From an uncultured Clostridia bacterium (GTDB lineage: Bacteria; Bacillota; Clostridia; Christensenellales; Borkfalkiaceae): a stretch of DNA of 64,000 bases. Made by a program: the position numbers and the translations under genes. This document shows, in pieces, positions 11,518 through 19,017 of this stretch. Under the pieces are notes generated by a model. That model searched no databases and was not told the DNA's origin. It worked only from the letters and a program-made list of their open reading frames with translations. How positions within the stretch are numbered: the first letter of the stretch is position 1; every line of letters starts with the position of its first letter. Where the stretch lies: positions 62,001 to 126,000 of the forward strand of contig CANREM010000003.1 of NCBI GenBank assembly GCA_947629675.1, in the 5' to 3' direction.

Positions 11518-12431
11518 GCGGAAGGACAAAACGCATCCTATATGCGATCGTGACGATCTTCGGTCACTTGGCCGCACTTGCAGCGGCGGTTTTGGCGTGC
11601 TATTTTTCCACGCCGAGAAACATGCTTGTCCTCGGCATCTTCGGCATCTTCTACGCCCTTCTTCCCTTGAACGTCTTCATCCACGAACTCGGGCACATCT
11701 TCTTCTGCCTCATCATGGGAATGCGGCTCGAAGGGGTGAAGGTGGGCCGTTTCCTTTTCTATAGGGAGAAGGGGAAACTCAAATTCCGTTTCTCCGCATG
11801 GGGGAACACGGCGGGCGAATGCGCCATCTGCCCCAAGTCGGAAAGGGGGGTGCGCGGCAAGTTTTTGGCGGCGACGCTTGGCGGTGTCATTTTCAATTTT
11901 CTCTATGCGGCGGTCTTTTTCCCGCTCTACTTTCTTCTCCCGCAATACCCCGTCCTTCTGTTTTTCGAAGCGTTTGCCCCGCTCTCCCTTCTCGAGGGGA
12001 TCGCAGCGATTCTTCCCGTCGAGCTTACCGCGGGCAAGACGGACGGCCTCGTTGCCTTGGGACTCATCCGTGGCACCGCGGAGGAAGAGATCGCTCTCCG
12101 CGTCCTGATGGCGCAGGGGATCCTGTATAAAAAGAGTTTTTCCGAAGTTCCGCATGAACTTCTCTTCGATGCGCCCACGGTGCGGGAGGACCTCACCTCT
12201 TTGCACGCCCTTGAGCTTATGTGCATGCAGTCTCTTCTCTGGGAGGGGAAAAAAGATGAGGCATGGGGAATCTTGCAGAAAGCGACTTCGAGCGATGAAC
12301 TGTTCGAGGAGGAGAAGGGGGAATTTGAACGCTACCGCACCGCCTTCAGCGGGGGATTTGTCAGGGAGAAATGCCCGCTTCACGGCGTGGAGCTTCTCGA
12401 GGAAAAGCTCGAACAGGAAGCGGGAAAATAA
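11514..12431 (+). CDS. M50-like zinc metalloprotease, membrane
   Basis: A 305-residue membrane protein with HELGH (residues about 57-61) inside a hydrophobic segment, the zinc motif of site-2-type intramembrane proteases. A second region, ILPVELTAGKTDGLVALG, sits where M50 enzymes carry the third zinc ligand (here Asp of KTDG). About four to five membrane spans occupy the first 190 residues, followed by a soluble helical C-terminus. Such proteins cut membrane-anchored regulators; no target is evident here. It overlaps the Ppx-like gene by ATGA, so they are translationally coupled. Confidence 0.8.
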   Translation: MSGRTKRILYAIVTIFGHLAALAAAVLACYFSTPRNMLVLGIFGIFYALLPLNVFIHELGHIFFCLIMGMRLEGVKVGRFLFYREKGKLKFRFSAWGNTAGECAICPKSERGVRGKFLAATLGGVIFNFLYAAVFFPLYFLLPQYPVLLFFEAFAPLSLLEGIAAILPVELTAGKTDGLVALGLIRGTAEEEIALRVLMAQGILYKKSFSEVPHELLFDAPTVREDLTSLHALELMCMQSLLWEGKKDEAWGILQKATSSDELFEEEKGEFERYRTAFSGGFVREKCPLHGVELLEEKLEQEAGK

Positions 12432-12434
12432 AAA

Positions 12435-12455
12435 ATTCTGCCCGAAAAGCAGAAT
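12435..12455. terminator. Weak hairpin after the M50 gene
   Basis: A 7-bp perfect stem ATTCTGC/GCAGAAT, with A before and a T-rich stretch ten bases after. A possible terminator, but the U tract is displaced. Confidence 0.4.
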
Positions 12456-12539
12456 CATCAGAATACTTTTTCCGTAAATACGGTCAAATCTCGGCTTGCG
12501 AGAGCGAAAGTAAATTATGAAGTTGTGATGCGCACTCTT

Positions 12540-12743
12540 TTAGTCGGAAAGCCCGAGGAGATAATCCGAGGTAACATTGAAATAACGTGCAATCTTTGCA
12601 ATGTTGGATGCCGTCGGGTCGCTCTTGTTCGTCTCCCAATAGCACACAATCCCCAAACTGACGCTCAGATCCTTCGCAACAGTCGCTTGTGAGAGGCCTC
12701 GTTCTTTTCTCAGTTCCATGAGCCGTTCTGCAAAAACTTTCAT
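12540..12743 (-). CDS. Small Xre-type HTH repressor
   Basis: A 67-residue protein that is nearly all helix-turn-helix of the Cro/C1 type: FAERLMELRKERGLSQ, then ATVAKDLSVSLGIVCYWETN, then KSDPTASNIAKIARYFNVTS and the typical end DYLLGLSD. It is probably a DNA-binding regulator, with no associated phage genes nearby. No Shine-Dalgarno precedes the start; the -10 box of its promoter ends eight bases upstream, so a leaderless mRNA is likely. The targets are unknown. It stands alone between the M50 gene and aroA. Confidence 0.88.
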   Translation of the reverse strand: MKVFAERLMELRKERGLSQATVAKDLSVSLGIVCYWETNKSDPTASNIAKIARYFNVTSDYLLGLSD

Positions 12744-12751
12744 ATGAAAAT

Positions 12752-12780
12752 ATTATACTAAATTTCATTTGTAAATGCAA
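12752..12780 (-). promoter_or_regulatory. Promoter of the Xre gene (leaderless)
   Basis: On the minus strand TTGCAT (12780-12775), 17-base spacer, TATAAT (12757-12752), then eight bases to the ATG. Confidence 0.65.
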
Positions 12781-12873
12781 TCATTTTTCGAGAATATTTT
12801 CCCGAAAAAATACAAAATTTCACCAAATATCGCGGGGGCATGTCTGCGAACAAAGGAAAAAATACAATTTTCA

Positions 12874-12908
12874 CAAAAAAAATTCGAAATGTTGAAGGGT
12901 ACTTCGAA
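12874..12908 (-). terminator. Probable terminator after aroA
   Basis: On the minus strand TTCGAA pairs with a second TTCGAA across 14 bases, and the second arm runs into a stretch of T (A at 12874-12882 on the + strand). Confidence 0.5.
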
Positions 12909-12926
12909 GAGGCATAAAACGGAACG

Positions 12927-14183
12927 CTACAGACAGTTGAGGCTGCGAAGGATCTCAAAGAAATTTTCAAAGGTCTTGTCCGCGCATTCCGCCCCGCGAA
13001 CGGCGATCACTCCTTCTTTCAGGCCTGCGACGGCGAAGGCCATCGCGATCCGGTGGTCCCCGAACGAGGATACCGTTCCGCGCGGGTTTGCATTCGGATA
13101 GATCGTAAGAGAGTCGCCCTCTTGCTCACAATCCGTCCCGAGAGCTTTCAGGTTTTCAAGTACCGTTTTCACTCGATCGCTCTCCTTGAACGCACTCCTC
13201 ATAAGCCCCGAGAGACGGGAAGGCGTCCTTGCAAAGAGAGCGAGTGCGGCGAGGGTGGGCATCTGGTCGGCGAGATCGGAGACGTCCTCCGTGAATCCGT
13301 CGAAAGCTTCAACTTCTCTCCCGTCCGCGACAAGCCCTTCTTCCGTCTCGAAAATACGCACTCCGCGCTCCTCAAGAAGGGAGAGAAGGCGAATATCTCC
13401 CTGAATGCTCTCCCGTCTTAACCCCCGTACGGTGACTTTGGTGCGGCAGAGGAGAGCAACGGCGTAAAAATAACAGGCCGCGGAGACGTCCGGCCCTACG
13501 CAGAAGCGGCAAGGTTTCTCCTTGATGGGAAGGATGCAAAAGCTCTCTCCCTCCCGCACAAAGTCGCCGCCGAAGGCGCGGATGACGCTTGCCGTCATTG
13601 CAAGATAGGGAGAATTTTTTCCCTCGCCCGTGAGCAAGACCGTGAGCGGATTTGCTCCCACCGCACCCGCGAGCATGGCTCCGCTCGCAAATTGCGTGCT
13701 TTGAGAGCAGTCGCAAGCAATGTTGTTCGTCCCGATCCCGGCGGATCGGATGCAGAGGGGAAGATGTCCGCTCTCTTCGGGGAAGCAAATTTCAGCTCCG
13801 CATTGTTTGAGTGGGGCAACGTCCATGGGGCGGGAACGAAGTTGCTGCTCTCCGTCAATAAGATATTCTCCGCCGAGGAAGGACAGGATGGCCGTCAGAA
13901 AGCGCGCCGTCGCCCCCGAAGAGCGCACATCGATCACAGCTTCGTTGCGCAAATTTTGTGTTCCGTGTACGAGAAGTCCCTCGGGGCATTCCTCGATCTT
14001 CACCCCGAGAGCGGAAAGCGCGCCGATCATCGCCCGCGTATCACCCGCCAATTTCCCGCAGGAAATCAAAGTTTCACCTTCGTGAAAGGCGGCAAGAGGG
14101 AGCGCGCGGCAGAGGATGCTCTTGGAAGCGGGCACCTCGACGCAAAATTCTTTTGTTTTCAAGGGCTGAATGCAGACGTCCAT
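12927..14183 (-). CDS. aroA: EPSP synthase (3-phosphoshikimate 1-carboxyvinyltransferase)
   Basis: A 418-residue enzyme of the shikimate pathway joining shikimate-3-phosphate with phosphoenolpyruvate. Shikimate-phosphate contacts are seen in VPASKSILCRALPLAAF and DVRSSGATARFLTAIL; the PEP-binding loop is RSRPMDVAPLKQCGAE. The late FGDHRIAMAFAVAGL carries the conserved Asp-His-Arg. SQFASGAMLAG-like residues appear as QSTQFASGAMLAGAV. The start at 14183 is taken because the first strand (MDVCIQPLKTKEFCVEVPASKS) begins there and the promoter -10 box ends nine bases before it, leaving no room for a ribosome site. No other aro gene is nearby. Divergent from the YgjP-like gene, whose start lies within the same 40 bases. 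Confidence 0.96.
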   Translation of the reverse strand: MDVCIQPLKTKEFCVEVPASKSILCRALPLAAFHEGETLISCGKLAGDTRAMIGALSALGVKIEECPEGLLVHGTQNLRNEAVIDVRSSGATARFLTAILSFLGGEYLIDGEQQLRSRPMDVAPLKQCGAEICFPEESGHLPLCIRSAGIGTNNIACDCSQSTQFASGAMLAGAVGANPLTVLLTGEGKNSPYLAMTASVIRAFGGDFVREGESFCILPIKEKPCRFCVGPDVSAACYFYAVALLCRTKVTVRGLRRESIQGDIRLLSLLEERGVRIFETEEGLVADGREVEAFDGFTEDVSDLADQMPTLAALALFARTPSRLSGLMRSAFKESDRVKTVLENLKALGTDCEQEGDSLTIYPNANPRGTVSSFGDHRIAMAFAVAGLKEGVIAVRGAECADKTFENFFEILRSLNCL

Positions 14184-14192
14184 GACAAGCAA

Positions 14193-14221
14193 ATTATAAA
14201 GGAAGATTCCGGAAAAGTCAA
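14193..14221 (-). promoter_or_regulatory. aroA promoter (leaderless)
   Basis: On the minus strand TTGACT (14221-14216), exactly 17 bases, TATAAT (14198-14193), then nine bases to the ATG. No Shine-Dalgarno fits between. Confidence 0.75.
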
Positions 14222-14222
14222 G

Positions 14223-14846
14223 ATGCAAGTCATAAGAAGCAACAGAAAGACGTTGAGCCTCTCCATTTCCCGCGCGGGTGAAGTCGTCGTGCGCGCGCCC
14301 TTCCGCGTCCCTGAGAGCGAAATCGGGAAATTCATCCTGCGCCACGAGGGCTGGCTGAAAAAACATCTCGCGGAAAACAGGACCGCCCCCGATTTTTCGG
14401 ACGGTTGCGAAATTCCCATCGCCGGGAAGGTCTATACGATCTGCGAGGGACAGCGTGCCCGCATCGCGGGGACGGAAGTTTATCTTCCGAAAGAGGGGCG
14501 GGAGGAGACGCTGAAAAACCTTCTCCGCCGCATCGCCCGCATGCGCATGAAGGGTTTTCTCGACCGAATTTGCTCGGACCAGCCCCTGAGTTATTCCAAG
14601 CTCGCCATCACTTCCGCCCGAGGACGGTGGGGGTCCTGCAGTGGAAAAAGCCACATCTCCTTTTCCTTCCGCACGGCATTTCTGCCCGACGGTCTTTGTG
14701 AATACCTCGCGGTGCATGAACTCTGTCACACCCTTCACATGGATCACAGCGCGGCGTTCTGGCGGGAAGTCGAAAAAATTCTTCCCGACTATAAAGAAAG
14801 GAGAAAGGCCCTCAAGGGCTATCTTTGGGCAATGAATTGTCTCTGA
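14223..14846 (+). CDS. YgjP/SprT-like zinc metalloprotease (DUF45)
   Basis: A 207-residue protein of the YgjP (DUF45, M48-like) family. The N-terminal strand set (VIRSNRKTLSLSISRAGEVV and VRAPFRVPE) leads to helices carrying RWGSCSGKSHISFSFR, a family signature. The zinc motif HELCHTLHMDHSAAFW with HExxH follows, and PDYKERRKALKG closes the domain. These proteins are predicted cytoplasmic metallopeptidases, and YgjP is linked in some bacteria to restriction-modification loci, but none is present here. The start is ATG 14223; a GGAAAAG stretch 8-12 bases upstream may serve as ribosome site. Its 5' end lies over the -35 box of the aroA promoter. Confidence 0.88.
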   Translation: MQVIRSNRKTLSLSISRAGEVVVRAPFRVPESEIGKFILRHEGWLKKHLAENRTAPDFSDGCEIPIAGKVYTICEGQRARIAGTEVYLPKEGREETLKNLLRRIARMRMKGFLDRICSDQPLSYSKLAITSARGRWGSCSGKSHISFSFRTAFLPDGLCEYLAVHELCHTLHMDHSAAFWREVEKILPDYKERRKALKGYLWAMNCL

Positions 14847-14870
14847 TTCTCATCAAAATAGTCTTTGCAC

Positions 14871-14890
14871 AGTACTATGTCACGCATAAT
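14871..14890. repeat. Intergenic motif AGTACTATG-N5-CATAAT, copy 2
   Basis: AGTACTATGTCACGCATAAT. Its core TATGTC-A-CGCATA combines a TATGTC half-site with the complement of TATGCG. It sits just upstream of a TATAAT at 14907-14912, over the place a -35 box would occupy. Confidence 0.75.
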
Positions 14891-15008
14891 CGAAGGAAAT
14901 TTGTGTTATAATTTAATTCTCTCAATATTTTGTATTCGTGGAAGCTCTGCATATTTCGCGGAAAAATTTTCTATTATTTTATTTACAAATTCGAATAAGT
15001 AGGATATA

Positions 15009-16037
15009 ATGAAAGACGGTAGTTTGTATTTTATTCGCATCGTTACATGCAGCGAGGGGAAGGAGAGCGTCTTTACCGCTCCCGTCGCACTTGTCCGGGA
15101 GGCGGACGGCTTCACCTTTTCTTACGTAACTTACGGCGGACCCACGAAACTTTTCCTATCCCATAGCCGCCTTCTTATGGAGCGGCAGGGGGAGAATGCC
15201 TTTTCCTGCATCTTCGAAGAGGGGAAAGAGGGCAAGATGCTCCTCTCTTCGGGGAATTTTACCGCTTCCCTTCCCGTCAGGACGAGATCGCTCAAGATAC
15301 TTCCCACGCAGGACATCTTTGAAGCACAACTTGCATACGATTTGAAATTTGACGAACATTTTGTATCATTCACCCTTGACATCCATATCTTTTCTGGAGG
15401 CCCCATGAAAATCGTCTATTTCGGACATTCCTGTTTCGCGCTTCAAAGCGGCGCGGGCACGACCGTCGTGACCGACCCCTACGGCGACGTCGGCCTCGGG
15501 AAACTCTCTCTTAGCGCAAATATTCTCACCGTCAGCCACGGTCACTATGATCATAGTAACATTTCCGCCGTTTCACACGTCTATCTCTTTGATAAGGCGG
15601 GCGAATACAAGCATGACGGCATATCCATTGACGCCTATCCCTCCTTCCATGACCAAAGAGGCGGCGCGCTTCGCGGAAGAAATCTTATCTTTTCCTTTGA
15701 GATCGACGGGTTTCGCGTCGTCCATCTCGGAGACAGCGGAGTGAAGGCGGAAGACCTTCCGAAGGGGCTTTCTCCCGACATCCTGCTTCTTCCCGTCGGC
15801 GGGAATTATACGATCGACGCGACAGAGGCAATGCGCTACATCGAGCATCTTTCTCCGAAGATCGTCATCCCCATGCACTACCATGTGGAAGGTCTTACCG
15901 TGGATATCGAGGGCGTGGAGCATTTTGTCCGTCTTGCGAAGGAGAAATATCCCGTCGAATTTGCGGGATGCGAATGGAGGGCGGAAGGCCTCCCCGAAAC
16001 AACAAAAATCATCGTTATGGAGCGTAAAAAATTATGA
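15009..16037 (+). CDS. DUF1934 beta-barrel fused to metallo-beta-lactamase-fold hydrolase
   Basis: A 342-residue two-domain protein. Residues about 1-130 match the DUF1934/YwiB calycin-like barrel (FTFSYVTYGGPTKLFLSHSR, LAYDLKFDEHFVSFTLDIHI). Residues 133-342 are a UlaG-like metallo-beta-lactamase domain starting MKIVYFGHSCFALQSG, with the metal motif SHGHYDHS, the HLGDSG aspartate and the late histidine in PMHYHVEG. The frame is open through the junction, yet CTGGAGGCCCC lies just ahead of an internal ATG at 15405, so a separate short hydrolase could also be made. The substrate is unknown. It overlaps rho by ATGA. The TATAAT at 15005-15010 overlaps its own start and is unlikely to be its promoter. 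Confidence 0.8.
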   Translation: MKDGSLYFIRIVTCSEGKESVFTAPVALVREADGFTFSYVTYGGPTKLFLSHSRLLMERQGENAFSCIFEEGKEGKMLLSSGNFTASLPVRTRSLKILPTQDIFEAQLAYDLKFDEHFVSFTLDIHIFSGGPMKIVYFGHSCFALQSGAGTTVVTDPYGDVGLGKLSLSANILTVSHGHYDHSNISAVSHVYLFDKAGEYKHDGISIDAYPSFHDQRGGALRGRNLIFSFEIDGFRVVHLGDSGVKAEDLPKGLSPDILLLPVGGNYTIDATEAMRYIEHLSPKIVIPMHYHVEGLTVDIEGVEHFVRLAKEKYPVEFAGCEWRAEGLPETTKIIVMERKKL

Positions 16038-17488
16038 GCGGTTCACCGAAAGAAAAGGAACTTTTCGACTATCTGAATTCTCTTCCCATCCCTATGCTGC
16101 GTGTGATCGGAAGGGAGAAGGGGGTATCGCAGCCCTCTTCCTGCAACAAGGAAAAACTCATCACGGGGATCGTGAACATCCTCATCGGTGAGGCACAGCC
16201 CTCGCCCCGTTCCAAGCGCGGGGCACCCGTCAAAAAGTCCTTCGTCGACCCAGAAGTCTGGGAGATGCTGGATAAGATCTCAAAGCGGTATCCCGACCAA
16301 GAGGAGGACGAGGAGAAGAAGGATGTCAAGCTGAATGTGGAATGCGCCGACAAAGAGGAGAGCGGCTACACCCAGCCCGTCAATACGGGCATTCTCGAGA
16401 TCACGCAGGCGGGGTACGGGTTCCTTCGCGCGAAGAATTGTCAGCCCTCTGTGGACGGAGATGTCTTTATCCCCGCACCGATCATCAAAAATTTGCACCT
16501 TCGGCCGGGCGATTTTATCGCCTGCACCGCAAAGCCGAAGCTCAAGAGCGATTCCGCGGCGGTAGAAGAGATCCTCTCCGTCAACGATCTCCCTGTCGGG
16601 AAGTTCGACCGCCGTCCGCTCTTCGATTACCTCACGGCGAAATATTCCAAGGAGAAGATCGCCCTCTCCGAAAATTGCAATGAGCCTTCGCTCCGCCTTT
16701 TGGACCTGTTTGCACCCATCGGCAAGGGGCAGCGCGCCCTCATCATCGCACCTCCCAAGGCGGGCAAGACCACCCTTCTGAAGTCGGTCGCACACGCCAT
16801 TTCCGAAAATCACAAGGAGATCCACCTCATCATCCTTCTCATCGACGAGCGGCCGGAGGAGGTCACGGACATGCGGGAGAGCGTCCCCGGGGCGGAGATC
16901 ATCTATTCCACCTTCGACGAAGGGGCGGAACATCATATCCGTGCAGCCTCGCTCACCCTCGAGCATGCCAAACGCCTTGCAGAGTTGGGGAAGGACGTCG
17001 TCATCCTCCTCGATTCGCTCACCAAGCTCACGCGGGCATACAACTATGTCGTAGAGAGTTCGGGAAAGACGCTCACGGGCGGCCTCGATGCGGCGGCATT
17101 TGCGGAGCCGAAACGCTTCTTCGGCGCGGCAAGAAACACCGTGGAGGCGGGGAGCCTCACCATACTTGCGACCGCGCTTGTCGAGACGGGCAGCCGCATG
17201 GATGACATCATCTATGAAGAATTCAAGGGAACGGGCAATTCGGATATCTTCCTCTCCCGCGATCTCGCCGAGCGGAGAATTTTCCCCGCAATCGACATCC
17301 GCCGTTCGGGTACGAGAAAGGAGGAGATGCTCCTATCCCCCGAAGAACTTTCCGCCGTCTATAAGATGCGCGAAAGGGGGCTTTGCGAAAATGTCGCTGG
17401 GCTGATCGATATGATCAAGCGCACGGAGAGCAATGCAGACTTTGTCGCACGCCTCCCCGAATGGCTCAAAGTTTACAAGACTTCTTAA
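16034..17488 (+). CDS. rho: Transcription termination factor Rho
   Basis: A 484-residue RNA-dependent ATPase/helicase that ends transcription. An N-terminal helical Rho_N region is followed by an acidic/basic insert (residues about 60-115). The cold-shock-like RNA-binding domain has [17 protein letters not shown] and [18 protein letters not shown]. The ATPase core carries the P-loop [19 protein letters not shown], Walker [17 protein letters not shown], and the Q/R-loop region [41 protein letters not shown] and the closing [15 protein letters not shown] complete the Rho match. Length is moderately above the E. coli protein because of the charged insert. It is co-translated with the DUF1934-MBL gene. 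Confidence 0.97.
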   Translation: MSGSPKEKELFDYLNSLPIPMLRVIGREKGVSQPSSCNKEKLITGIVNILIGEAQPSPRSKRGAPVKKSFVDPEVWEMLDKISKRYPDQEEDEEKKDVKLNVECADKEESGYTQPVNTGILEITQAGYGFLRAKNCQPSVDGDVFIPAPIIKNLHLRPGDFIACTAKPKLKSDSAAVEEILSVNDLPVGKFDRRPLFDYLTAKYSKEKIALSENCNEPSLRLLDLFAPIGKGQRALIIAPPKAGKTTLLKSVAHAISENHKEIHLIILLIDERPEEVTDMRESVPGAEIIYSTFDEGAEHHIRAASLTLEHAKRLAELGKDVVILLDSLTKLTRAYNYVVESSGKTLTGGLDAAAFAEPKRFFGAARNTVEAGSLTILATALVETGSRMDDIIYEEFKGTGNSDIFLSRDLAERRIFPAIDIRRSGTRKEEMLLSPEELSAVYKMRERGLCENVAGLIDMIKRTESNADFVARLPEWLKVYKTS

Positions 17489-17507
17489 AAGGAAGGGAGG
17501 AAATGTT

Positions 17508-18455
17508 ATGATCGTCGGCATCGATTTGGGCGGCATGTCCGCCAAGGCCGCAGTTCTCGCAAAGGACGGGACGCTCAAGGGCAAGACGCGCGTGCAGACT
17601 TCCGCGACGAATTCCCCCGAAGAGACCGCCCTCGCCCTCGCCCGCCTCGCGGAGCGCGCCGCAGAGGCCGCAGGGGTGGAGTTTTCCGAGGTGGAGGCTA
17701 TCGGCATCGGTTCTCCCGGGGTCATCGACAGCCAAAACGGCGTCGTCGTGCAGTGGTCGAATTTCGGCTGGAAGGATGTTCCGCTCGCCGCCCTCGTCGC
17801 GAAATATTCGGGCAAGAGGACCTTTGTTTTGAATGATGCCAATTCCGCCGCACTCGGCGAGGCAAAGTTCGGCGCGGGCAAGCGGTTCGACGACTGCGCC
17901 CTCGTCACCATCGGCACCGGCGTCGGGCTGGGCGTCATCATCGGCGGGAAGCTCTTCGAGGGCTTCCGCGGCGCGGGAACGGAATTCGGCCACATGGTCA
18001 TAAGGCAGGGGGGAGAACTATGCACCTGCGGAAGACGGGGCTGCTTTGAGTGCTACGCCTCGGCGACCGCCCTCATCCGCCTCACCCGCGAAGAGATGCA
18101 GCGTCGTCCCGCTTCCCTTCTTTGGAAGTATGCAATAAGTTTGGAGGGCGTGAACGGAAGGACGGTCTTTGATGCTGCAAGAGAGGGGGACGACGGCGCG
18201 AAACGCGTCCTCGACGAATACTTCTCCGTCCTCGGGGAGGGCATTGTCAATCTCGTGAATTTGTTCCGCCCGCAGGCTGTCCTCATCGGTGGCGGCGTCT
18301 CCGCAGAGGGGGAGAATCTTCTGACGCCTCTGCGCGAATACATCTTCCCGCGCCTGTATGTCTTGGACTATGCCCCCGTCGAACTGCTCTGCGCCACCCT
18401 CGGTAACGACGCCGGCCTCTACGGTGCCATCATCAACGCCCAAGAGAAACTATAA
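17508..18455 (+). CDS. glcK: ROK-family glucokinase
   Basis: A 315-residue sugar kinase of the ROK family. The phosphate loop is IGIDLGGMSAKAAVL-like (MIVGIDLGGMSAKAAVLAKD); the catalytic aspartate lies in VLNDANSAALGEAKFG; the ATP-binding VTIGTGVGLGVIIGGKL follows. The ROK zinc signature is GTEFGHMVIRQGG, then CTCGRRGCFECYAS (four cysteines). The closing PQAVLIGGGVSAEGE completes the fold. Glucose is the usual substrate for this Firmicutes subgroup, though N-acetyl sugars are possible. ATG 17508 is preceded by GGAAGGGAGGAAATGTT, an excellent ribosome site. It is 20 bases behind rho. Confidence 0.85.
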   Translation: MIVGIDLGGMSAKAAVLAKDGTLKGKTRVQTSATNSPEETALALARLAERAAEAAGVEFSEVEAIGIGSPGVIDSQNGVVVQWSNFGWKDVPLAALVAKYSGKRTFVLNDANSAALGEAKFGAGKRFDDCALVTIGTGVGLGVIIGGKLFEGFRGAGTEFGHMVIRQGGELCTCGRRGCFECYASATALIRLTREEMQRRPASLLWKYAISLEGVNGRTVFDAAREGDDGAKRVLDEYFSVLGEGIVNLVNLFRPQAVLIGGGVSAEGENLLTPLREYIFPRLYVLDYAPVELLCATLGNDAGLYGAIINAQEKL

Positions 18456-18462
18456 AAGCGCG

Positions 18463-18720
18463 GAATAATTTTCATCGTCATTCCGAGCTTGTCGAGGAAT
18501 CACAAAATTTATGGCTTCCCCCTTTGTAAGGGGGAAGCTGTCACTTTAGTGACTGATGAGGGTTGGCTTCCCAATGGGATGTACCGCGTCATCCTGCCCC
18601 GCGCTCCCGCGTCATGCTGCCCCGCGCGCACTATTGTCTACTAAGCGCGGCACGAGGGGCAAAGCCCCGAAGTAGCGCAGTCGAAGCATCCCCCCATACG
18701 AAGTCCGTTACAAAAAATCC
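18463..18720. repeat. Cluster of REP-like palindromic repeats, no gene
   Basis: About 260 bases of GC-rich repeat DNA behind the ROK gene. Seen inside it: a 'cattccgagcttgtcgagg' unit, the hairpin GGCTTCCCC..GGGGGAAGC (about 18512-18540), GTCACTTTAGTGACTGATGAGG, paired 'gcgtcatcctgccccgcgc' blocks and the box CATACGAAGTCCG. The last box and the CTTCCCC hairpin recur in inverted orientation at 23165-23225. No credible ORF. Such units are known as extragenic palindromes in many gut Firmicutes. Confidence 0.7.
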
Positions 18721-18739
18721 GATAAATCTTCCAAAAATC

Positions 18740-18768
18740 TTGCTATTTTTCCCGTCCCGTGCTATACT
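18740..18768 (+). promoter_or_regulatory. Promoter of a candidate small RNA or leader
   Basis: TTGCTA (18740-18745), 17-base spacer, TATACT (18763-18768). Transcription would start at about 18774, the first bases of the long stem that follows. Confidence 0.55.
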
Positions 18769-18773
18769 GAATT

Positions 18774-18928
18774 TGCGCCACAATTGAATATTGATTTTAG
18801 TAAATGGCTACAATAGGCAAAGTTGTATCCTTTTTTTCCGTTTACTAAAATCAAGGAAAAACTATTGTGGCGCAACACATCGGGATACTCTCTGCGGGCG
18901 TTCCCAATGTGGAGCGTCCTTATTTTTT
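18774..18928 (+). ncRNA. Candidate structured small RNA or attenuated leader
   Basis: A bipartite long hairpin followed by an intrinsic terminator. Outer stem: TTGCGCCACAAT (18773-18784) with ATTGTGGCGCAA (18864-18875), 12 perfect pairs. Inner stem: TTGATTTTAGTAAA (18791-18804) with TTTACTAAAATCAA (18841-18854), 14 perfect pairs. Apical stem of eight with one mismatch: GGCTACAA/TTGTATCC. Then a second hairpin GGGCGTTCC/GGAGCGTCC (18896-18919) with TTATTTTTT. With the promoter just upstream this predicts a discrete RNA of about 155 bases, ending 90 bases before the next gene. A MITE-like inverted-repeat element is the alternative reading of the perfect arms. Confidence 0.5.
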
Positions 18929-19017
18929 ATGTCGGAATAACTTTGATGTGTCATGTTGAGCGGAGCGGCTTTGCCGCGCAGTCGAAACATCTCAAAATAT
19001 AGAAAGGAGAAAGGAAC

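Noticed and set aside
12927-14747. aroA read as a 606-residue protein with an extra N-terminal region
   Set aside because: The added part is antisense to the YgjP-like gene; a promoter and the normal EPSP synthase N-terminus mark the start at 14183.
15005-15010. TATAAT as promoter of the DUF1934-MBL gene
   Set aside because: It overlaps the start codon, so transcription would begin inside the coding region.
18774-18928. 6S RNA
   Set aside because: Too short, lacks the central bubble layout, and the arms are perfectly paired.
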